A stretch of DNA of 64,000 bases from assembly GCF_004963255.1 (NCBI RefSeq), contig NZ_SUGA01000016.1, positions 59,898-123,897 of the forward strand, given 5' to 3'. The DNA is from Mesorhizobium sp. (GTDB lineage Bacteria; Pseudomonadota; Alphaproteobacteria; Rhizobiales; Rhizobiaceae). Below are positions 59,709-64,000 of the stretch, in pieces. Below the pieces are notes generated by a model. The model had not been told where the DNA came from, ran no database searches, and saw only the letters and a program-made list of their open reading frames with translations. Position 1 is the stretch's first letter. Every line of letters starts with the position of its first letter. The position numbers and the translations under genes are program-made.

Positions 59709-60722
59709 TCACGCGCCGGTCTTGGGCTTTTCGACATGGCCGCCGAAGGCATAGCGCATGGCGGACAGGAGCTTGTCGGCGAATTGCGATTCGCCCTGCG
59801 AGGAGAAGCGGTCGAACAGCGCCGAGGACAGGACCGGGGCCGGGACGCCGGTGTCGATCGCCGCCTTCAGCGTCCAGCGTCCCTCGCCGGAGTCGGAGAC
59901 GCGGCCGCCGAACTGGGCGAGCGCCGGATCGCTCTTTAGCGCGCCGGCGGTGAGATCAAGCAGCCACGAACCGATGACGCTGCCGTGCCGCCAGACTTCG
60001 GCGACCTGGGGCAGGTCGATATCGAACTGGTAATATTGCGGGTTTTCGAGCGGGCTGGTCTCGGCGTCGGCGGTGCGCTGCCTTTTGCCGGCATTGGCTG
60101 ATTTCAGGATGTTCATGCCCTCGGCATAGGCGGCCATGACGCCATATTCGATGCCGTTATGCACCATCTTGACGAAGTGGCCGGCGCCGCTTGGGCCGCA
60201 ATGCAGATAGCCGAAAGCCGCCGTTCCGTCGGCCTTCGAGGGATTGGCTCCGGCGTCCGGTCCCGGCGCCAGCGTGGCGAAGACCGAATCGAGATGCTTC
60301 ACCGCTTCGTCCGGGCCGCCGATCATCAGGCAGTAGCCGCGCTCCAGGCCCCAGACGCCGCCGCTGGTGCCGACATCGACGAAGTTGATGCCCTTCACCG
60401 CCAGCTTCGCCGCCTGGTCGACGGCATCGTGGTAGTAGGAATTGCCGCCGTCGATGATGATGTCGCCCGGCTCCATCAGCGCCGCCACCTGGTCGACGAT
60501 CCTGCCGGTAATCGCGGCCGGAAGCATCAGCCAGGCGCAGCGCGGCTTGGCGAGCTTGCCGACGAACTCTTCCAGCGAGGCGGCGCCCACAGCGCCGTCC
60601 TTGACCATGCCGGCGACGCTTGCCGAATTGATATCGTAGACGACGCATTCATGGCCGTCGCGCATCAGGCGCCGCACCATATTGGCGCCCATCCTGCCCA
60701 GCCCCATCATTCCGATCTGCAT
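59709..60722 (-). CDS. gnd: 6-phosphogluconate dehydrogenase, decarboxylating (short form)
   Basis: This 337-residue enzyme makes ribulose 5-phosphate and CO2. It has the nucleotide motif IGMMGLGRMGANMVRRLMRD, IIDGGNSYYHDAVD, DVGTSGGVWGLERGYCLMIG, and the substrate site HCGPSGAGHFVKMVHNGIEY with catalytic Lys in FVKMVHNG. Its length is that of the short, often NAD-preferring forms and not the 470-residue type. It lies between GH15 and zwf. Confidence 0.95.
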   Translation of the reverse strand: MQIGMMGLGRMGANMVRRLMRDGHECVVYDINSASVAGMVKDGAVGAASLEEFVGKLAKPRCAWLMLPAAITGRIVDQVAALMEPGDIIIDGGNSYYHDAVDQAAKLAVKGINFVDVGTSGGVWGLERGYCLMIGGPDEAVKHLDSVFATLAPGPDAGANPSKADGTAAFGYLHCGPSGAGHFVKMVHNGIEYGVMAAYAEGMNILKSANAGKRQRTADAETSPLENPQYYQFDIDLPQVAEVWRHGSVIGSWLLDLTAGALKSDPALAQFGGRVSDSGEGRWTLKAAIDTGVPAPVLSSALFDRFSSQGESQFADKLLSAMRYAFGGHVEKPKTGA

Positions 60723-60755
60723 GGTTTCATCCCGATTGCTTGAGGAAAGAAGAAT

Positions 60756-63173
60756 TCACTGGCCGTTTGGTTGGTCGATCGCGACGGTGAAGTCGACATT
60801 CTCCCAACGCATCGCTTCCGGCCAGAAAAAAGTGAAGACGATGGTGGTTCCCGGTTGCAGGCGGTTAACGAGCAAATCCACCAAATGGATGCCGAACGCA
60901 TTTTCGACCGTCCTGCTGTCCTGCACCGTCAGCCATTTGTCGCTGCTCCAATGGACGACGCCAGGCGCCGACAGTTCGACGCGCAACAGCTTGCCGGCAG
61001 GGATGGAGCGGATCTTGTTGTTGAAGCGCCATGTCCGCAGCGGCGAGACCGTCTTGCCTTTGATGTAGCGCTCGACGCCTTGCGGCGGCAGGTCGAAGAC
61101 GGCGCCGTCGCGCAGCGACCGCAACAGCTTGATATGCTCGGCATGCGCCCAGACCAGCGGCATGGCGCTGCCGGACGGCTTGCCCAGCCACAGCTCGCGG
61201 TCAGGCATGTCGGGGCGATCCCAGACCTGTTCGGGCAGAAGGCCGCCCACGCCCGCCGAGCGTTCGAATGTCTCCAGCAACTGCGCCGCCTTGTCCTTGC
61301 GGCCGGCGGCCAGCTCGTAATGGGCGCGCTCGCCGGCAAGCAACGGCCATGGCCGTCCCTGGCCGGTGCCGTCGAAGGGCGCGCCGTCCTCATGCTCGCC
61401 ATAGCCGTCGCCGCTATAGCGGTACCAGAGCGGCCCTTGCGGCAGGGCGCAGCGCAGCTCGGCGTCGATCGCCTTGACGGTGTTCAGGATGCGCGGGTCG
61501 TCCGCGGCCCTGAGGCCGAAACGCACCAGCGCCAAAGCGTCCGGGCTGATGATGGCTTCCGCAGGCCTGTCCGTGTCGGCCGGCGGCCGGTTTTTGATCG
61601 GGACAAAACCGTCCTTCGGCGAGGCGGCGCCGCCTTCGTCGGGCGGGACGATGCGAACGTAATAGCCTTCAATTCCCACCTTGGCGCTTACGTCCGTGCC
61701 GGTCACATAGGTCCAGCGCTCGATCTGATCGTTCCAGCAATCGGCAGTCTCGCGCAGATAGTTTGCCGGCTCATTTTTGCCGCAGGCATCGAGCATGTCG
61801 GCGGCGGCAAGTAGCCCCGCTATCTCGACGGCCAGCGTGAACGGGCTGTAGCCGGCGTCCTCCTCCCAGCGGTCCTCGCCGGTGACCGGGCCGTTGCGCA
61901 CGACATAGGCGGCCGCGTTCTCGATCATGGCCAGGAAATCGGCGAGTTTCGGCTTCGGCAGATGGCCGGCGCGGCGCAGAGCGTCGGCGAGCAGCAGCGG
62001 AAAGGCGCATTCGTCCATCTGGATGCCCGGCCAATAGGCGGTGCCGTCGGACCAGACATTCTGCGGCCAGTGGCCGCCCGGTTGCTGGATCGAACGCAGA
62101 TAGGCGAGGATCTGCAGCGCCTGCCTGCCGTCGCCGGCGGCGAGGAAGCCGCCCGCCGTCTCGACCAGGTCGCGCGGCCAGACGAGGTGATAGCCACCGA
62201 GGTCGTCGTCGCCCTTGTTGAAGCCCCAGGGGATCGACAGGCTGGCTACCGCGGCGCCGGGCCTGGCGACCGACAGATGTGTCGCCAGCACCGCCGTGCT
62301 GGCGCGGTAAGTGTTCAGACCGGAGGCGCCGCGGCGGTCGAGCTTTTCCAACCTTGCCTGGAATGTTCGCCAATTGTCGACATAGGTTTTCGCCGCCGGC
62401 TCGAAACCCTGTTTCAGGCTTGCCAAAGCGAGGTCGGCGGCTTCTTGCGGCGAAGCGCCGAAGCCGAGGGCCAGCAAGGCGGTGGTCCTGCCGGCCGAAA
62501 AGCCGATCTCGCCGGTCAGCGCGACATTGCCGTTCTCCGCCGCCTGGCAGGAAGGATCGAGCGCGCCGCTGTCCTGCAGTTGCCGCCAGCCGTCGGAAAA
62601 GCCGACATAGCCGGCCGAACAAGCGCCCCAGGGCAAAGAGGAGGCAAGCGCCAGCGAAACGCCGCGCCCGGTGGCAAACAGAAGGCGCTGTCCCTTGTGT
62701 TCGCCGACCCAGGCGGTGTTGCCCATGCCGGCATTGACGAGATGCGGCGCGAGCAGCGCGTAGACGTGATGATCCGCCGCAGAGCCCTTGAGCGCAGTGA
62801 AACTGGTTTCCTGCAGCAGAACCGGTCGTTTCGAGTCCGTAACGATTCGTTTTTCAATTCGGTAGGTGCCATCGGCGGCAATGTTGATCAGCCTGTAGCC
62901 AGGTACCCCGTCCTCGAAAGGTTCGACGGTATGGGCGGCATCGCGCTTCTCTTCGGAAAAATAGCCGCCGAGGCCGGTGACGATCAGCCCGAGGTCTCGC
63001 GTGCAGGCGCTGTCGAGGCGCGGATAATAGATCTCGTTCACAATGCCGTGGCTGATGGTGAACCAGAGCGGGCTTCTTGCCGAAAGGGCGGTTCCGACGC
63101 CGCTCTTGGCGCTTGATGTCCAGCGCGCCGGAATTCCGGGCGCGCCTTTGGCAACGGTCGGCGTTACTGCCAT
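60756..63173 (-). CDS. glucoamylase-type glycoside hydrolase (GH15)
   Basis: This 805-residue protein has an N-terminal beta-sandwich (about 20-270) and an (alpha/alpha)6 barrel with the GH15 signatures LGGYHLVWPRDLVETAGGFL (about 325-344) and WEEDAGYSPFTLA at 436-448. The second acid/base is E615 in GERAHYEL. The C-terminal part is a further beta domain. It should release beta-glucose from alpha-1,4-glucan or similar. No signal peptide is visible, so it probably acts inside the cell. The first gene of the operon gnd-zwf-kinase follows. Confidence 0.92.
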   Translation of the reverse strand: MAVTPTVAKGAPGIPARWTSSAKSGVGTALSARSPLWFTISHGIVNEIYYPRLDSACTRDLGLIVTGLGGYFSEEKRDAAHTVEPFEDGVPGYRLINIAADGTYRIEKRIVTDSKRPVLLQETSFTALKGSAADHHVYALLAPHLVNAGMGNTAWVGEHKGQRLLFATGRGVSLALASSLPWGACSAGYVGFSDGWRQLQDSGALDPSCQAAENGNVALTGEIGFSAGRTTALLALGFGASPQEAADLALASLKQGFEPAAKTYVDNWRTFQARLEKLDRRGASGLNTYRASTAVLATHLSVARPGAAVASLSIPWGFNKGDDDLGGYHLVWPRDLVETAGGFLAAGDGRQALQILAYLRSIQQPGGHWPQNVWSDGTAYWPGIQMDECAFPLLLADALRRAGHLPKPKLADFLAMIENAAAYVVRNGPVTGEDRWEEDAGYSPFTLAVEIAGLLAAADMLDACGKNEPANYLRETADCWNDQIERWTYVTGTDVSAKVGIEGYYVRIVPPDEGGAASPKDGFVPIKNRPPADTDRPAEAIISPDALALVRFGLRAADDPRILNTVKAIDAELRCALPQGPLWYRYSGDGYGEHEDGAPFDGTGQGRPWPLLAGERAHYELAAGRKDKAAQLLETFERSAGVGGLLPEQVWDRPDMPDRELWLGKPSGSAMPLVWAHAEHIKLLRSLRDGAVFDLPPQGVERYIKGKTVSPLRTWRFNNKIRSIPAGKLLRVELSAPGVVHWSSDKWLTVQDSRTVENAFGIHLVDLLVNRLQPGTTIVFTFFWPEAMRWENVDFTVAIDQPNGQ

Positions 63174-63292
63174 CCAAACCTCTCTTCCGTCGCGTTCCTA
63201 GACCATCAGCGGGAGGCTTTTCAATCATCGCACCGCAAGTTGATCGGTGTCCCATCAAGCTTTGCAGTTGACAGCTTGCAGTTCCTCCAAAT

Positions 63293-63303
63293 TTGTCTGA
63301 CAA
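63293..63303. promoter_or_regulatory. GntR/FadR-type operator-like palindrome
   Basis: TTGTC-T-GACAA is a perfect palindrome with the form of FadR-subfamily GntR operators. It lies in the divergent region between the GH15 operon (start 63173) and the sugar-binding ABC gene (start 63371). TTGACA at 63268-63273 may be a -35 for the plus-strand gene. No GntR gene is in the window. Confidence 0.5.
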
Positions 63304-63370
63304 TAGATAAAAAACAGGCGCTACGCGTCACGGCCATTCGTCAAGATCAGCAACCTCGGGAGGAACCGAC

Positions 63371-64000
63371 ATGAAGAAACTGCTCGTATTGAGTGCATTA
63401 ACGGCGATGCTCGCCTCGGGCACCGCGCTTGCCGACACCAGCGGCAAGAAGATCGCCTTTTCCAACAATTATGCCGGCAATTCGTGGCGCCAAGCGATGC
63501 TCGACAGCTACGGCATCGTCACCAAGAAGGCGGTCGAGGACAAGGTCGTCGCCGCGGCGGATGTCTTCACCACCGCCGACAAGGAGGTGCCGACGCAGGC
63601 CGCGCAGGTGCAGAATCTCATCCTGCAGGGCTATGATGCCATCGTCATCAACGCGGCTTCACCCGATGCGCTCAACGGCGCCATTAAGCAGGCCTGCGAT
63701 GCCGGTATCGTCGTCGTCTCCTTCGACGGCATTGTGACCGAGCCCTGCGCCTACCGCGTCGTCGTCGACTTCAAGGACATGGGCAAGCAGGAAGTCGAGC
63801 AGATGGCCAAATTCCAGCCCAAGGGCGGCAATCTGCTGGAAATCCGCGGCCTCGCCGGCACCTCGATCGACGATGCCATCCATGCCGGCATCCTCGAAGG
63901 CGTCGCCGCCCATCCCGAGTTCAAGATCGTCGGCTCGGTGACCGGCGACTGGGACCAGACGACGGCGCAAAAGGCGGTGGCGACCATCCTGCCTTCGCTC
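63371..64000 (+). CDS. sugar ABC transporter substrate-binding protein, 5' part
   Basis: The gene starts at ATG after GGGAGGAA and stays open for 210 codons to the window end. The signal peptide is KKLLVLSALTAMLASGTALA. The mature part has the type-I sugar-binding fold: KKIAFSNNYAGNSWRQAMLD, VQNLILQGYDAIVINAASPD, AGIVVVSFDGIVTEP and GNLLEIRGLAGTSIDDAIHA. It resembles ribose/xylose-type binding proteins. Divergent from the glucan-to-pentose operon, it may supply its sugar. The remaining transporter genes are expected beyond the window. Confidence 0.93.
   Translation, partial: MKKLLVLSALTAMLASGTALADTSGKKIAFSNNYAGNSWRQAMLDSYGIVTKKAVEDKVVAAADVFTTADKEVPTQAAQVQNLILQGYDAIVINAASPDALNGAIKQACDAGIVVVSFDGIVTEPCAYRVVVDFKDMGKQEVEQMAKFQPKGGNLLEIRGLAGTSIDDAIHAGILEGVAAHPEFKIVGSVTGDWDQTTAQKAVATILPSL

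Noticed and set aside
57794..59953. 719-codon plus-strand frame opposite the ROK kinase and zwf
   Set aside because: It is antisense to intact enzyme genes and shows no recognisable protein features.

Overview
The window is high-GC chromosomal DNA of an alphaproteobacterium of the order Rhizobiales, most likely Mesorhizobium or a close relative. The evidence is the order of core genes (sucAB-lpd, rimM-trmD-rplS, sdhCDAB, glnK-amtB-ftsK, xthA-cenR, tsaD-gpsA, hemCD-mic60-hemY), a MucR/Ros-type regulator, TTAA-N7-TTAAC (CtrA-type) sites, and several families of rhizobial palindromic intergenic repeats. No tRNA, rRNA, CRISPR array, prophage or insertion sequence with a transposase was found.

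Layout. 1-4930: end of sucA, then sucB, a secreted hypothetical, an SDR oxidoreductase and lpdA. 5107-9486: a ThDP enzyme, a Pro-Ala-rich membrane protein, a TraB/GumN protein and xerC. 9535-12458: rimM-trmD and rplS, separated by a TauE-type permease on the other strand. 12616-13547: peroxide defence pair ohr-ohrR with its operator. 13781-18550: amino-acid ABC transporter pieces, a methyltransferase, leuC. 18717-22557: two GGDEF paralogues and small secreted proteins. 22971-26844: sdhC-D-A-(DUF3052)-B. 27077-32243: YceH, OsmC, small proteins, a UbiH-type hydroxylase, tesB. 32493-38295: glnK-amtB behind a sigma-54-like promoter, ftsK behind a CtrA-type site, a LolA-like protein. 38642-43596: xthA, a cNMP-binding protein, cenR, an L,D-transpeptidase, a LysR regulator. 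43647-47186: methyltransferase/EVE/YciI/gpsA/tsaD on the minus strand. 47396-53540: hemC-hemD-mic60-hemY-terB-amidotransferase on the plus strand. 54341-64000: MFS transporter, aminotransferase, mucR, a minus-strand glucan-to-pentose operon (GH15-gnd-zwf-ROK kinase) and, divergently, the start of a sugar-binding ABC protein.

How the genes work together. The TCA cycle is represented twice, by the 2-oxoglutarate dehydrogenase complex and by succinate dehydrogenase. Heme synthesis genes sit next to inner-membrane organisation genes. Nitrogen sensing and uptake (glnK-amtB) precede cell division (ftsK). The final cluster could take glucose units from an intracellular glucan through the oxidative pentose phosphate steps.

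The least explained parts are the nested palindromic repeat families, the DUF3052 gene translationally coupled inside the sdh operon, and the GH15-gnd-zwf-kinase unit with a GntR/FadR-like operator. I saw no clear defence system or biosynthetic island. The window is mostly core genome.
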